In this document: positions 46,436 to 56,899 of the stretch, one piece after another
How positions within the stretch are numbered: the first letter of the stretch is position 1
How the letters are laid out: each line of letters starts with the position of its first letter
Assembly: GCA_029891385.1 (NCBI GenBank)
Contig: CM057228.1
Span: 19,926,309 to 19,990,308, forward strand
Direction of reading: 5' to 3'
DNA: 64,000 nucleotides
Source: Erythroxylum novogranatense
Lineage: Eukaryota; Streptophyta; Magnoliopsida; Malpighiales; Erythroxylaceae
The notes under the pieces: generated by a model
Seen by the model: only the letters and a program-made list of their open reading frames with translations
Told to the model about the DNA's origin: nothing
Databases searched by the model: none
Program-made: the position numbers and the translations under genes

Positions 46436-48716
46436 ATGTCGTCAAGCAGTCCTAGACGTGGGGTTAGCCCTAGGGATGAAACCGCCGAGAGGGCCTCCCA
46501 ACTAGTCGAGCCGCTTGAAGTAGTGGCGGAAGTAGCGGCGATGCCGGGGATGAGAGGTATTGAGGGAGTCACGACGAGTGACCGGAAGGATGAGCTGGTC
46601 GTTGAGGAGCCACCGAAAGATGAATCAACGATGACCGTAGGGGAGTTGAATCGGTCCATTATTAGGAACAACATCCCTTTGTCCTGGGGACCTAGGCTGG
46701 CCTCCGAGGACGAATGGATCCACAACAACTTGGGAGGGTATTTTGCTGTTTCTGACAGCTTCTTCTTGATCGATGGCATGAAGCTTTCGTATGCCCCGAT
46801 CATTGACGAGGTGTGCGTTGCCTACTGGTTGAGGCCGAGCCAAATTCCTCCGAATGGATGGAGATTCATTAACGGTTTGGCCTTGCTGTGCCATCAATTC
46901 GGCTGTCCGCCTTCGATCGGCATCCTACATCATTTTTTAAGAATGAACCAAAGTTCAAGCGTTGGGGCTAGGGTCCCTTATCTGCAGTATAGAGATGCTC
47001 GATATTGCCCGGCCATAACGGCTTCAAAAATCCAAGCTTGGCGAACGAAGTACTTTTTCATGAGGCCTCCGGGATCTTCTTTTGAGTCCTAACCGTGAAG
47101 ATATCCTCTAGCCGAGCGATGGAACGACGCGTCGAGCTTGTCCCTTACTAGAGAGGAGTGGGAGGTAGTCGATCGCATTAAGGGGCTCGGTCGGTATGAC
47201 TTTGATCGTCCCATTATGGGATATCGCGGGGGGGCCTCGGCCGATTCATTCCTAATCGACTTCGTCCGAATTAGCTGCTAGAGAAAAACCGCCCTTCCGG
47301 TCGACTCGTGGTTGAACTATTTACCTTATTTGTAAGTATTGGTTTCGATTTCTAACCTGTTTTTATTGATGTGCAGCCATGGCAAGGCTCAAGGATTTCG
47401 ACGGGTCATCCAACCCTACCAGAGGCCGGCGCAAAGCTGCCAAGCCCTCTTCGAAGACAAAGGGGCAGGAAAAGAAAGGAGAGGCCAGTGCGGATGTCGC
47501 CGCTCATTGCTTCCGAACAGACGTCGCTTGTCCCATCGTTCTCCGAGCCATCTCAGTAACGCCGCTTGGCAGCTTGTACCCGAGCGATCAACAACAGTGA
47601 TGACCCGGTTGGCTAGTGAAGGCCTAGCGGTCATAGAAGAGGAGGAAGAGGTTGAGCCACCTCTTAAGAGGAAAAAGACCGTTAGGGTTATCGACCGACC
47701 GCCTTGCCCATCGGACCAAGGCAGGAAGAAAGCGGATAAGGGCAAGGGGAAAGGGCGAGCGGCAAGCGCCGAGAAGTGGGAGCCAGCGATCAGTCTAGAT
47801 AAGGCTACGTCGCATGGGGACTTCGATGTGGCTCTTCACATTGCTCAGAGGGTCATTCCCCCTGTAGACGAGAAGCTTATAGACTCGTTGGGCAATCAAG
47901 AGCTGGCGGCCCGTCTCGTCCGTAGCTGTGCGAGGGATCTGGCGTTCGCCTCCGCAATGCACCAATGTGTCGAACAGCTCGACGGGACTGCCCGAACGCT
48001 GGACCAGGAAGTCCGCGATCTTCTTGAGCAAGCGAACACTTTGAGGGCCGAGCTTTCCGAGGCCAAAGAAGAGAGAGACGTCAACTCTCTTCCTTGGAGG
48101 AGAAGAAGAAATTTTGGGAGGAGGAGAGGAGTGTTTTGAAAGTTCAACTCGCTATGGGGAGGAGGAAAAGAGCAGGGTGATTGCGGCGAAGAACGGGCTA
48201 GCCAAGAAATGTAAGGACTTGAAGAGGAAGCTGGAGACGGAGCAGGAGCTTCGATCAAAATTCCTTCAGGATTGTCTTGAAGTGGTGAGGGATAAACTGA
48301 GGGTCGAGGATAGGCTGATGGAGTTGCGGGGCTCCATCAAAAAGCAAAGAGTTGAGGCGATCAAGCGGTGGAAAAGGCAGTTCTTACAGGGGGAGTGCTT
48401 AGAGTTCGCATGTGACTTGGCCCTTTCAATCCTGAAGAATTTTCACGACGTTTACAACTCTGACGGGTCGGGCATTCCTTCCTTCGAGGACTATGCCGAG
48501 CCGATGCTTCCTTCTGAACTCGGTCTTTCACTTGAGGAGGTAAGAGGGATAGTTGAGAAGGAAAGAGAGGTCCTGCCGGATGAGGCGCTGGACCTGAGCT
48601 CAGACGAGGAAGATGTCTCTCCGTTGTCTTCTCCTGCTGATCCGGCTGTTGGCCCTTCCTCTCCCCCAAACTATTCTTTTTTTGCTCACCTGGTCGGGTT
48701 TGTGACTAGGACATAA
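46436..48716 (+). pseudogene. E2 antisense (plus-strand) ORF region
   Basis: Runs opposite to gag-pol in the 3' region. Module 1 (46436-47092, 218 codons): an acidic N-terminus with MTVGELNRSIIRNNIPLSWG, EWIHNNLGGYFAVSDSFF, NGWRFINGLALLCHQFG and WRTKYFFMRPP; after a stop the frame resumes as WNDASSLSLTREEWEVVDRI. A T-rich tract ending GTGCAGCCATGG (47371-47382) looks like a splice acceptor before module 2 (47379-48139: K/R-rich, then VALHIAQRVIPPVDEKLI and a coiled coil). Module 3 (48114-48716) has a long coiled coil and LACDLALSILKNFHDVY-like FACDLALSILKNFHDVY plus PSFEDYAEPMLPSELGLSL and an acidic tail. E1 has the same modules. It resembles antisense ORFs described for Tat-lineage elements; the role is unknown. 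Confidence 0.75.
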
Positions 48717-48939
48717 ATTCAAGAAAATAGAATTCTCTTATTCTTCATCGCTTTCATCTATCGTGTTAAGATTGGACGATCTTTTCCAATAGCAGGTAGT
48801 GAACAAGCGCATTCGATGTGCGTCGATCGGTTGTAGGGTCTGAGAGAGTCATGGTCGACTGAGGCAATAGAGTTTGGCCGAACGACTGTGAGGCCGAGCG
48901 ATCCAAGATTTTTGCTCTTTGCATCACCTGGTTCCAAGA

Positions 48940-49725
48940 TCCCGTTTTGGCAACCTGGCCGAACGACGTAGAGGACGAGTGATGGTTCCAAGATCTCGTC
49001 TTGGCAACCTGGCCAAGCGATGTCGAGGCTGAGCGATGGTTCCAAGATCGTCTTGGCAACTTGGCCGAGCGATGTCGAGGTCGACTGATCCGAGATTAAT
49101 CTTCTCGGCATCGCCTGGTTCCAAGGATCTTGTCTTGGCAACCTGGCCGAGCGATCCGAGATTAATCTTCTAGGCATCACCTGGTTCCAAGGATCTTGTC
49201 TTGGCAACCTGACCGAGTGATATCGAGGCCGAGCGATCCGAGATTAATCTTCTCGGCATCGCCTGGTTCTAAGGATCTTATCTTAGCAACCTGGCCGAGA
49301 GTGGTCGACGCCAAGCGATCCGAGATTAATCTTCTCGACATCGCTTGGTTCCAAGGATCTTGTCTTGGCAACCTGGCCGAGAGTGGTCGAGACCGAGCGA
49401 TCCGAGATTAATCTTCTCGGCATCGCCTGGTTTTAAGGATCTTATCTTGGCAACCTGGCTGAGAGTGGTCGAGGCCGAGCGATCCGAGATTAATCTTCTC
49501 GGCATCGCCTGGTTCCAAGAATCTTGTCTTGACAACCTGGCCGAGAGTGGTCGAGGACGAGCGATTTGAGATTAATCTTCTCGACATCGTTTTGTTCCAA
49601 GGATCTTGTCTTGGCAACCTGGCCGAGCAATGTCGATGTCGAGCGATCCGAGATTAATCTTCTCGGCATCGTCTGGTTCCAAAGATCTCGTCTTGGCAAC
49701 CTGGCCGAATGATATCGAGGGCGAT
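48940..49725. repeat. E2 82-bp tandem array
   Basis: The word GAGATTAATCTTCT (or close) recurs near 49093, 49158, 49239, 49323, 49405, 49487, 49568 and 49650, spacing mostly 81-83 bp with one 66. Units also contain GGTTCCAAGGATCTTGTCTT and GGCAACCTGGCCGAGAGTGG. Shorter 66-67-bp units without the GAGATTAAT part lie at 48945-49080. This is a tandem array about 0.8 kb long between the antisense ORF and integrase. The unit contains no long ORF requirement; apparent repeated ORFs on both strands are by-products. Confidence 0.92.
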
Positions 49726-49922
49726 CAGTTGGTGGAATTTTCTCCTCTTGCCAAATTTAGTGAGATTTTTCTTGCCAAGAAATTTGAAACCCCTTTATTG
49801 ATGATGACAAGGGCGTGGGCCGTTAAAAAACCTGACTGGCAGGGCCAGAAAAAAGGTACCCACAAGTTGCACGTACTATAAACAATAATAAACAAAGAAA
49901 TAAGAACTAAAATAAGGCTTAT

Positions 49923-51150
49923 CTATTGGTAGAACGCCTTCAAATTTTGAGAGTTCCAAGGCCTCGGTAGAATCTTCCCATTCGTATCGCGTAGGATGTA
50001 AGAGCCATGTCTGGCTTGCTTGACCACTTGGTAGGGTCCTTCCCATGTCTGACCGAGCTTCTCAGGATGCTTTCCAGCCGTCTCGACCTTTCACAGGACG
50101 TATCCACCGACCTTTATATCGCTCGGCTTTACCCTTCTATTGTAGAACTTCATTGTTTTTTGCCTGACGGCTTCCGAATGAGCTGCTGTCCTATCCCTTT
50201 CTTTACTGAGAAGCACAAGTTTTGCCCGACGAGCTTCATTATTCCGCTCTTCTTCATAACTCGACACTCTTTGGTTGTGCAACACCATTTCTACTAGAAC
50301 TAGGGCTTCTGACTCAAAGGTCATCCTGAACGGTATTTTCCCTGTGGTTCCATTTGGGGTAGTTCTGTATGCCCACAATACTTCATCTAGTTCATCTACC
50401 CAAGTCTTACGTCCATCTAAGCGCTTCTTGAGGGCACTCATTATCTTTTTGTTAGTGTTCTCCGCAAGATCGTTACTTTGAGGGTGAGTTACTGAAGTCA
50501 GTTGGAGCCTTTTCTTTAGTCGCTCACAGAAATCTCTAAACTTGTCGTTGTCGAACTGTCGATCGTTGTCTGTAACCAACACCATAGGCATCCCAAAGCG
50601 ACTTAGTATGTTTCTTCTTACAAAATTTTCCATCTTCTGCTCAGTAATTGTAGCAACCGCTTCCGCTTCTACCTATTTGGTGAAGTATTCCACTGCTACT
50701 ATCAAGAACTTCTTCTGTCCAGGACCAAGAGGGAAAGGTCCTCATATATCTATTCCCCATTGAGCAAAGGGGATAGGATGACTCACGATTTTTATCCTCT
50801 CGGTCGGCTGGTGAGATAGGTTACTGTTTTTCTGGCAAGCCCACGCCGATTAACTTTCTCCTGGCAGTCTCTCTTCATTGTCGGCCAGTAATACTCCTAT
50901 CTAATCAATCTATGAGCCAACATTCTGCCTCCTACGTGATTTCCGCACATTCCTTCGTGGACTTCAACCATTGCCTGCTCTGCCTCTTCTTCACTCAAGC
51001 ATCGTAGTAGCGGCCAGTCATAAGATCGCTTATACAAAGTGTCATTAACGATCGCATATTCGGCCGCCTTTACCCTTAGTTTCTTGGCCTCTAAGGTTTC
51101 TTTAGGCTGGGTTCCCTCGAGGAGGTACTGTCTGATCGGTTCCATCCAAC
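49923..51150 (-). pseudogene. E2 integrase
   Basis: In coding order: the zinc-finger region (51145-50897, with VNDTLYKRSYDWPLLRCLS and VHEGMCGNHVGGRMLAHRL), then the core start near 50760 with stops near 50735 and 50676, then a long open part (50633-50091): VLVTDNDRQFDND (second D), HPQSNDLAENTNKKIMSALK (catalytic E region), WVDELDEVLWAYRTTPNGTT. The C-terminal SH3-like part ends with RPWNSQNLKAFYQ at the stop TAG, 49923-49925. Integrase joins the element's DNA to the target. At least two premature stops and a frameshift make it inactive. Confidence 0.88.
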
Positions 51151-51199
51151 TTGATCGCTCGACATTTGCGTCAAGGACTTCATTGGCTTTCTGAATGCT

Positions 51200-51650
51200 A
51201 GGTCAGTCTAGCCGCTCGACCAAAACGTTATTTTTTGCATCTTAATCGGAAGCCATTTTAGAAAGTGCATATGTCTTAGCATTTTGAGCCCGTTCTATCC
51301 TACTGACCGAGTATTGCTTGAAATTACTCAACTCCTGCTTTACCAATTTCACGTACTTGATTATGCTGCTCCCCTTGGCCTCATACTGCCCAGTGACTTG
51401 ACCAACCACTATTTGGCTATCGCTGTACACCTTCAAATGCTTTACCCCCATCTCCCTTGCCAATTGGAGGCTGGCTATCAGAGCCTCATATTCTGCTTCA
51501 TTATTGGAGGCTCTAAATTCTAACCAAAGAGCATATTCTACCTTTTCTTCCCGGTGCGGGCTAATCAATACCACTCCTGCTCCTCATCCCTTAGCGTTGG
51601 ACCACCCAACAACAAATAGGCTCCAGGCAGGGCATTGCTCGCCCTGCGAG
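51200..51650 (-). pseudogene. E2 second (archaeal-type) RNase H
   Basis: The open stretch 51574-51242 encodes VLISPHREEKVEYALWLEF, RASNNEAEYEALIASLQLA, VYSDSQIVVGQVTGQYEAKG and a C-terminal ARTYALSKMASD-like end. The E..Y.A....A and SDS blocks supply the RNase H carboxylates. A second RNase H between the normal RT-RNase H and integrase is an established hallmark of the Tat lineage, so this domain drives the classification. The N-terminal acidic residue lies near 51600 in a damaged part. Confidence 0.85.
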
Positions 51651-52880
51651 TCAGGTTGACTCATTTTTGCAACGAAGTCCGCCAACACTTGGGCCTTGAT
51701 CGTCGTCCGAGGCTTATATTGTATATCGAACTCCCTCAGCTTTACTGCTCATTTTATTAATCGCCCCGAGATCTCGGAATTTTGGAGGCATTGCCTAAGG
51801 GGTTGGTCGGTCCATAGCTCGATGGTATTACTCTGGAAGTAGGGCCTTAGTTTCTGCGCCGCAGTTATCAAAGAGAGAGCCAGCTTTTCTATGGGCGCAT
51901 ACCGTATTTCTGGTCCGTTCAGCACCTTACTGATGTAGTAGATCGGGAATTGCTCGTTTCCCTCCGATCAAACAAGGATCGCTATCGATCGCCTCTCGGA
52001 TCGCCAAATGTAATCGATTCTCCCCTCAATTGGGCTCTGCAAGATGGGTGGACTAGTCAGATACTGCTTCAAGTGTTGAAATGGTCTTTCGCATTCATCC
52101 AGTCATTGGAACTAGGTCACATCCGCTTTCCTCAAAATTTTGAAAAATGGGAGGCACTTGTTCTCCATCCTGGAGACGAATCTGCTCAAATAAACTATCC
52201 GTCCGGTCAATATCTGAACATCTTTCAAGCACCGCGACGAGGGCATTTGGACGATAGCTTCGATCTTTTCTGGATTAGCTTCAATCCCCCGCTGAGTAAT
52301 CATAAACCCCAAGAATTTTCCAGATGTCACACCAAAGACGCATTTTTTTGGGTTCAGCTTCATCTGAAATTTATTAAGGGTCTGGAAGACTTCTTTGAGA
52401 TCTTCCGCATGCTCAGAGGTCGTCTTACTTTTGACCACCATATCATCCACATAGGCCTCAACTGATCGACCAATTTGTTTCTTAAAACTTTCATGACGAG
52501 CCGCTGATAAGTGGCCCCTGCATTCTTCAAGCTGAACGACATTACTTGGTAACAATACGTGCCCTGGTCAGTTATAAAAGTTGTCTTCTCTTCGTCTTCG
52601 AGACTCATTTGAATCTGATGCTAGCCCGAGAAAGCATCCAAGAAGCTGAGAAGTTCATGCCTCGACGTGGAGTCTACCAGCTGATCGATTTTGGGCAAGG
52701 GGAAGCTGTCCTTTGGGCACGCTTTGTTTAAGTCGGTGAAGTCAATGCACATTCTCCACTTTCCGTTTTTCTTCTTCACAAGTACAACATTTTCCAACCA
52801 TTCAGGGTATTTGACTTCCCGAATGAACCCAGCACTAAGTAGCTTTTCTATTTCTTTCTCAATCACTTCCTGCCTCTCTT
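51650..52880 (-). pseudogene. E2 reverse transcriptase and first RNase H
   Basis: 52866-52621 holds LLSAGFIREVKYPEWLENVV, KWRMCIDFTDLNKACPKDSF and FLDAFSG, then a TAG stop, then (52608 on) YCYQVMSFSLKNAGATYQRL. A frameshift near 52470-52500 leads to AYVDDMVVKS (catalytic DD; 52440-52470) and KFLGFMITQRGIEANPEKI, and LTGRIVYLSRFVSR near 52190. From about 52110 to 51650 the RNase H is too decayed to give an open frame, although blocks for the DQPLRQCLQ...SGRL-type end are visible near 51760-51800. Inactive. Confidence 0.88.
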
Positions 52881-53043
52881 TGCTTTGCCACCGCTTTTTC
52901 TGTCTAACTGGCTTGCAATCTTTTCAGATACCGAGAGAATGCGATGCGACGGATCGAGAAATTTTAGGCATATCGCTCGGTACCCAGGCGAAGACCGATC
53001 TGTTTTCTACCAAGCAGTCCGTGATTTCTTTGACTAGGCCCTT

Positions 53044-54039
53044 CTAAAGCTCGGAACCTAGATTTGTGAACTTAGAGCGGTCTGTTTCATCCAATATGAC
53101 CTGTTGCGTTTCTTCTACGGGGTTCATCCTCTCCGTTTCTTCATCAGCTCTTACGTCAAAAGAGCTTGTCAAGACTACCGCCCCGTCTAGTGTCCTTGTT
53201 TCCGCTAAGTAGCATTCCCTAGCAATTCTCTGCTGACCCCTAACAACACCGATTCCATGGGAGGTTGGGAACTTCATTGCTTGGTAGTAGGTGGAGACAA
53301 CTTCTCTGAGGGAATTTTGAGTGGCTTGTCCGATTATCGCATTGTACGCCCTTACAAACTTCACAACCAGGAACTCAACGTCCTTCTCTACCTGATATGG
53401 CTTTTGTCTAAATTTTACTTTAAAAAGGACTCGGACAAATGGGTAGATTGATGCTCTAGTTATCCCTTTGATAGGTCCTTCTACAGGCAGTAGTCGATCC
53501 TCTGGTATCTCCATCTGCTCGAAGGCATCATAATACAATAGGTCGACTGAGCTGCCCGTATCGATCATTACCCGTTTCACGTCATTACCATCCATTTTCA
53601 GATTTACTACGAGCGCGTCATAATGAGGACAACTAACACCATCTAGATCAGATTCGTCGAATGGTATCATCCCATCGTTTTGCTTCTTTCTCTTGGCCGA
53701 CAAGTCTTCACTGACCTGCCTGGCATACCTTTTTCTTCCTTTAACGATGGACCCGCCTGCTGCACTACCACCAAAGATCATGTTAATGATCCTAACCAGT
53801 CGGTCATCTTGTTGTCCGGTGTGTCTGTCGCCTCTTGCCCTGGACTGTTCTCTCGCTTCGAGTCGATCGTCAATATTCCCCTTCTGCCTCCCTCCATTCC
53901 TATCGTTTCGCCTCCAAGGCTGTCGCCAGTTGTCGGACCGACCACTCTTATTCTCATTGTCTCGATCGACATTCTTTCCATACTTCAAAAATCGACCCAG
54001 CCTTCCCCTTTGGATAAAGAGTTCGATTTCTTTTTTCAA
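53044..54039 (-). CDS. E2 gag C-terminus and aspartic protease, open 331-codon stretch
   Basis: The longest intact coding piece of E2. An R/N/G/D-rich nucleic-acid-binding tail (about residues 25-90) is followed by GGSAAGGSIVKGRKRYARQV, then DGMIPFDESDLDGVSCPHYD, then the protease active site MIDTGSSVDLLYYDAFEQM (about residue 160) and YNAIIGQATQNSLREVVST (the second conserved protease block). The DTG triad is intact, unlike in E1 (DTD). The protease would process gag-pol. Frame breaks on both sides mean that it cannot be made as part of a full polyprotein; the start shown is an internal ATG, not a true start. Confidence 0.82.
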   Translation of the reverse strand: MKKEIELFIQRGRLGRFLKYGKNVDRDNENKSGRSDNWRQPWRRNDRNGGRQKGNIDDRLEAREQSRARGDRHTGQQDDRLVRIINMIFGGSAAGGSIVKGRKRYARQVSEDLSAKRKKQNDGMIPFDESDLDGVSCPHYDALVVNLKMDGNDVKRVMIDTGSSVDLLYYDAFEQMEIPEDRLLPVEGPIKGITRASIYPFVRVLFKVKFRQKPYQVEKDVEFLVVKFVRAYNAIIGQATQNSLREVVSTYYQAMKFPTSHGIGVVRGQQRIARECYLAETRTLDGAVVLTSSFDVRADEETERMNPVEETQQVILDETDRSKFTNLGSEL

Positions 54040-55340
54040 GTCCCAGCAATTCTCCTTGTCGTGGCCGATGTCTCTATAGAAGTGGCAATATAAATCAGGG
54101 TCCTTCCTCTTGAGGGAGTCTTCAACTTATTGGGTTCTCGGAGGGGTTCCCCATCTGCTCTCATGGCCGCCAATACTTCCGCATATCGCCTGTTGAGCGA
54201 GGTGAAGAATTCTCGTCGATGTCCCTGTCGATCGGTTGGCTTTCTCCAGCTCGACTGATCCTTCTGTCACTTGTGGGAATCATCCGCTCTGCCACTAGGC
54301 CCGCAGTCGTCTGCTCTACGTTTTGTGTTTTTCAACACTTCCTCGAGCTGGATATACTTATCCGCCCGATTTCTTATCTCTTGAATAGACTTGGGTTGAT
54401 CGAGGGCCAATGACTTCTTAAACTCTTCATCCCTTGTGTTGCTCATCAGTGCCGCCAACATGGACGAGCAAGTGAGGTCAAGGACTTCGACACCTTCATT
54501 ATTAAACCGAGTGATGAATTCTCGCAAACTTTCGTTCCTTCCCTAGGTCAACTGCATCACTTCCAAGGCGGTCTTCTGTGGTCGTTTACTTGTAGCAAAT
54601 TGATTGAGGAAGAGCAACTTAAAATCCTCGAAGCAAGTAATGCAACATGGGGGTAAACTATTGAACCATCGCTTGGCTCCTTATTGAAAGGAGGTGCAAA
54701 ATGCCTTACATTGAATGACGTTGGGGACGCAATGTTTTCATCATCGACTGGAAATGCTGCAGATAGTCTAGGGGATCGGTCTTTTCAGTATATTTTTTGG
54801 TCATCGGTATTTTGGTGTCAGCCGCTAGGAGGCTATCCAAGATTGCCGGGATGAAGGGAGAGCTATATTGTGCTGATGGATGATGCGGACGGGAATTCAT
54901 GGCCACATTGATCCGATCGTCCACGATTTTTTCTTGGGCTTCAGCAGAATGGTGATCGGCCATCATACCAATATGTCGTGCGGGTGTTTGCTATTGTTCC
55001 TGTTGAGACTGTAAAATTTGACGAATCAATAGATCAGTCGCTTCCTCGATTTGTTTTCGGGTGAGGGAGGTTTGTTGTGGTGCAGGAGGATTTGCATCTA
55101 GGGGGTGCTGGAAATTTGGATACGTATTGGTCTCAGCATTGTCCTCCAAGGTTACGCTCTGTTTTTTTTGATTTGGGTTCTAAGGTGGTGGTTGATCATT
55201 CGGGTGCGAAGATTGTGTGCGGGAATCATGATTTGTCGGCGGGAGAGTGGCAGGTAACTGCAAACCCATCCGCTGTAGCACAAGTGCCGCTACGGCGGCT
55301 ATATCAGGGTTGGCTGCTGCTGCCTGACTGATCTGAGTGT
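54040..55340 (-). pseudogene. E2 gag N-terminal part
   Basis: Coding order from about 55330: an Ala/Gln/Pro-rich N-terminus; TSLTRKQIEEATDLLI-like text near 55040; DRINVAMNSRPHHPSAQYSS, PFIPAILDSLLAADTKIPM and DPLDYLQHFQSMM (54966-54740); then a gap with frameshifts (54700-54530); then REFITRFNNEGVEVLDLTC and DKYIQLEEVLKNTKRRADD (54527-54267). These are gag core blocks of Tat-like elements. Stops and frameshifts break it into at least three pieces. Confidence 0.82.
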
Positions 55341-55353
55341 TTCTGGACGTGGT

Positions 55354-55386
55354 GCCCTGATGTCGGGCCCCACGGTGGGCGTCAAC
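55354..55386 (-). promoter_or_regulatory. Putative PBS of E2
   Basis: The plus strand reads GCCCCACGGTGGGCGTCAAC immediately left of the right LTR; the coding strand thus has GTTGACGCCCACCGTGGGGC after the 5' LTR. Compared with E1 the first bases carry a C-to-T type change. The tRNA was not assigned. Confidence 0.55.
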
Positions 55387-55726
55387 TGTTCTACCTGATT
55401 CTGGTGAGGCAAGACGCTACTGTTTGGATCCATGAGATTGGTTATCTTCAGTAAGAGGATACCTGCAAAATAGCACAAGGCATGCCAGGGGTTGATAGCC
55501 GACAGGCCCCTCCTACGCTCAAGTTAGTCTTTTTGTGAGGGTTTTGGTCGCTGTAAACAAAGAATATCAGGGTTCTAATGTCGTACCTGTATCATAGCAA
55601 AGTAGTACCTTATATATGGAATAGATGCTAGGTTTAGGTCTTTACGTATGCATGGAAAGTTTCCACCTGCGAATGGGCCGTGGACACGTGGACCTGGGCC
55701 TGGGCCTAGCACAACCGACCTAACCA
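55387..55726 (-). repeat. E2 5' LTR (right)
   Basis: 340 bp from TGTTCTACC to CTAACCA, followed by the AATAC duplication (55727-55731) and then CCATGGTAGAATTTAC of the TRIM-like element. Confidence 0.92.
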
Positions 55727-55733
55727 AATACCA

Positions 55734-55890
55734 TGGTAGAATTTACAATAAACTTACAGGTCCACACGAGAAGGAAAGTTAAGTCACATATAAGTCTAAG
55801 TGAAGTTCCATCCTAAAATTAATTAGTAATAAATAGAGTAATCTACTAGGCTTATATTTTATTGTTCTTTTCTCTTTTTCTTCCCCGCTA
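55734..55890 (-). repeat. TRIM-like right LTR (eroded end)
   Basis: Starts TGGTAGAATTTACAATAAAC and aligns with 45106-45240; beyond about 55885 the similarity stops, so the LTR end is lost or rearranged. Confidence 0.65.
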
Positions 55891-55900
55891 GTGTCAGGCT

Positions 55901-56891
55901 TCTATATAAGTACCCGGACACTTGTGAACAAGAGCATAAATTCCCACATTGTGAGCATTTGAAATCAACTTATGTTTCTTTTCTATGAGCCTTTTGGGTG
56001 ACTTGATTCCATCTAATTGGCATTTTCAGGTTTTTGACCCTTGGGGGACTTTCCTTCATTTTTTAAGGTCTGGACCAACTAGCATACAATTTCCTAAAAA
56101 CAGGTAATCTATTCCCTAACCTTAATCCTGAAACTCAACGGCTGACAAAAGGCAGCGTTTTAATTGGAGAGCTCGGGAAAAAAACTTAGTAGGCTCCAAC
56201 TAGAACTTTCGATTTTGAATCTTATATGGGAGCAGATTAAGGAATTGAGTCTTATTTCTAATGCAAGTATAACATTTATGGAAGCATTTGACTGGCTTCT
56301 AAAATTGAACCATATTCTTAAATATAACGAGTACATATATATCATCACCTTTACTTCCTCTATTAAGAGGATTTAGCAAGAGAGAAATAATAAAAGATTT
56401 CATAATACTACTTGTACTGGAAATGAGGTTCTCAACTCTCTGATTGGTGGAATCAGAGAGAAAATTTTCTATCATACTAGGTCAGAAAGGATATGACTTA
56501 ATGTAGCCTCATTATGGGGAATCAATTATTAATATAGAGCAGTAGCAAAATAAAGATGGAAGAATGATGGTATCTATGAAGCCCATGTTGATGTAGCTAT
56601 TGACATTGTGTTTGACACGTGTAGCCCGATCTAAAAGTGTGAGATTATCCAAATGAACACTGGAAGCACCATCGATGGTAGAGGAATACATGAAGCAACA
56701 TTGGTTGTAGAGCTGCATCCTCCATCTCTACATCTAGATCAAAGGCTGTTGGATACTCTACCCTAATTTGGTTGGGTTGGGTGAAGAGAAGAAATGCGCG
56801 ATCTACGTTTACTCTTTTTGTCAAATGATTTTTTGCCCTTGTTTAAACTTAGAAACATTGGCTCTAAATGTCATGTTTGTGGTTGGCTTAA
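55901..56891. other. Non-coding sequence left of the hAT element
   Basis: AT-rich, with small ORFs in both directions (70 codons at 56164-56376 and 68 at 56512-56718) that show no recognisable family motif. No repeat structure seen. Confidence 0.45.
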
Positions 56892-56899
56892 AGGCCCTT

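Larger units (their letters stand above)
45397..55726 (-). mobile_element. Tat-like Ty3/gypsy element E2, 10.3 kb
   Basis: LTRs 45397-45737 and 55387-55726 run from TG(G)TTCTACC to CGACCTAACCA and are flanked by perfect AATAC duplications (45392-45396, 55727-55731). Coding strand is minus: PBS-like site, gag, protease, RT, RNase H, second RNase H, integrase, stop at 49923. Then come an 82-bp tandem array and a plus-strand ORF region with a TATA box. The layout equals that of E1. My hand alignment of the two LTRs gives roughly 30 differences in 340 bp, nearly all transitions, so the insertion is old, and the element is defective. Confidence 0.92.
45106..55900 (-). mobile_element. TRIM-like element split by E2
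   Basis: Two direct copies of an LTR-like block flank E2: 45106 to about 45277 (start TGTTAGAATTTG) and 55734 to about 55890 (start TGGTAGAATTTAC). They share AAGTTAAGT.A.ATATAAGT.TAAGTGA-type words and TTATATTTTA.T.TTCTTTT. Removing E2 leaves only about 110 bp between them, ending CTGCTTTAATACCA directly before the right copy: on the minus strand TGGTATTAAAGCAG, close to the initiator-Met tRNA PBS TGGTATCAGAGC. A C-rich run (CACCCCTTCACGTG) follows the left copy, as a polypurine tract would. The right LTR end is eroded. A miniature LTR element without genes fits best. Confidence 0.7.

Noticed and set aside
45991..46455. 154-codon plus-strand ORF overlapping the E2 leader
   Set aside because: It spans the TATA box and pyrimidine-rich leader, has no counterpart open in E1, and ends just inside the better supported antisense ORF.
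47332..47376. A short intron of 45 bp in the E2 antisense ORF (GTAAGT to GCAG)
   Set aside because: Too short for a plant intron; the acceptor-like site is conserved in E1 but the true donor, if any, must lie further upstream and was not resolved.
48940..49725. Regularly spaced repeats resembling a CRISPR array
   Set aside because: The units are head-to-tail over their whole length with no unique spacers, and the context is a plant retrotransposon; it is an ordinary tandem array.
49196..49881. Repeated overlapping ORFs on both strands in the tandem array
   Set aside because: They arise because an 82-bp unit keeps shifting frame without stops; starts repeat every unit and no protein family is recognisable.
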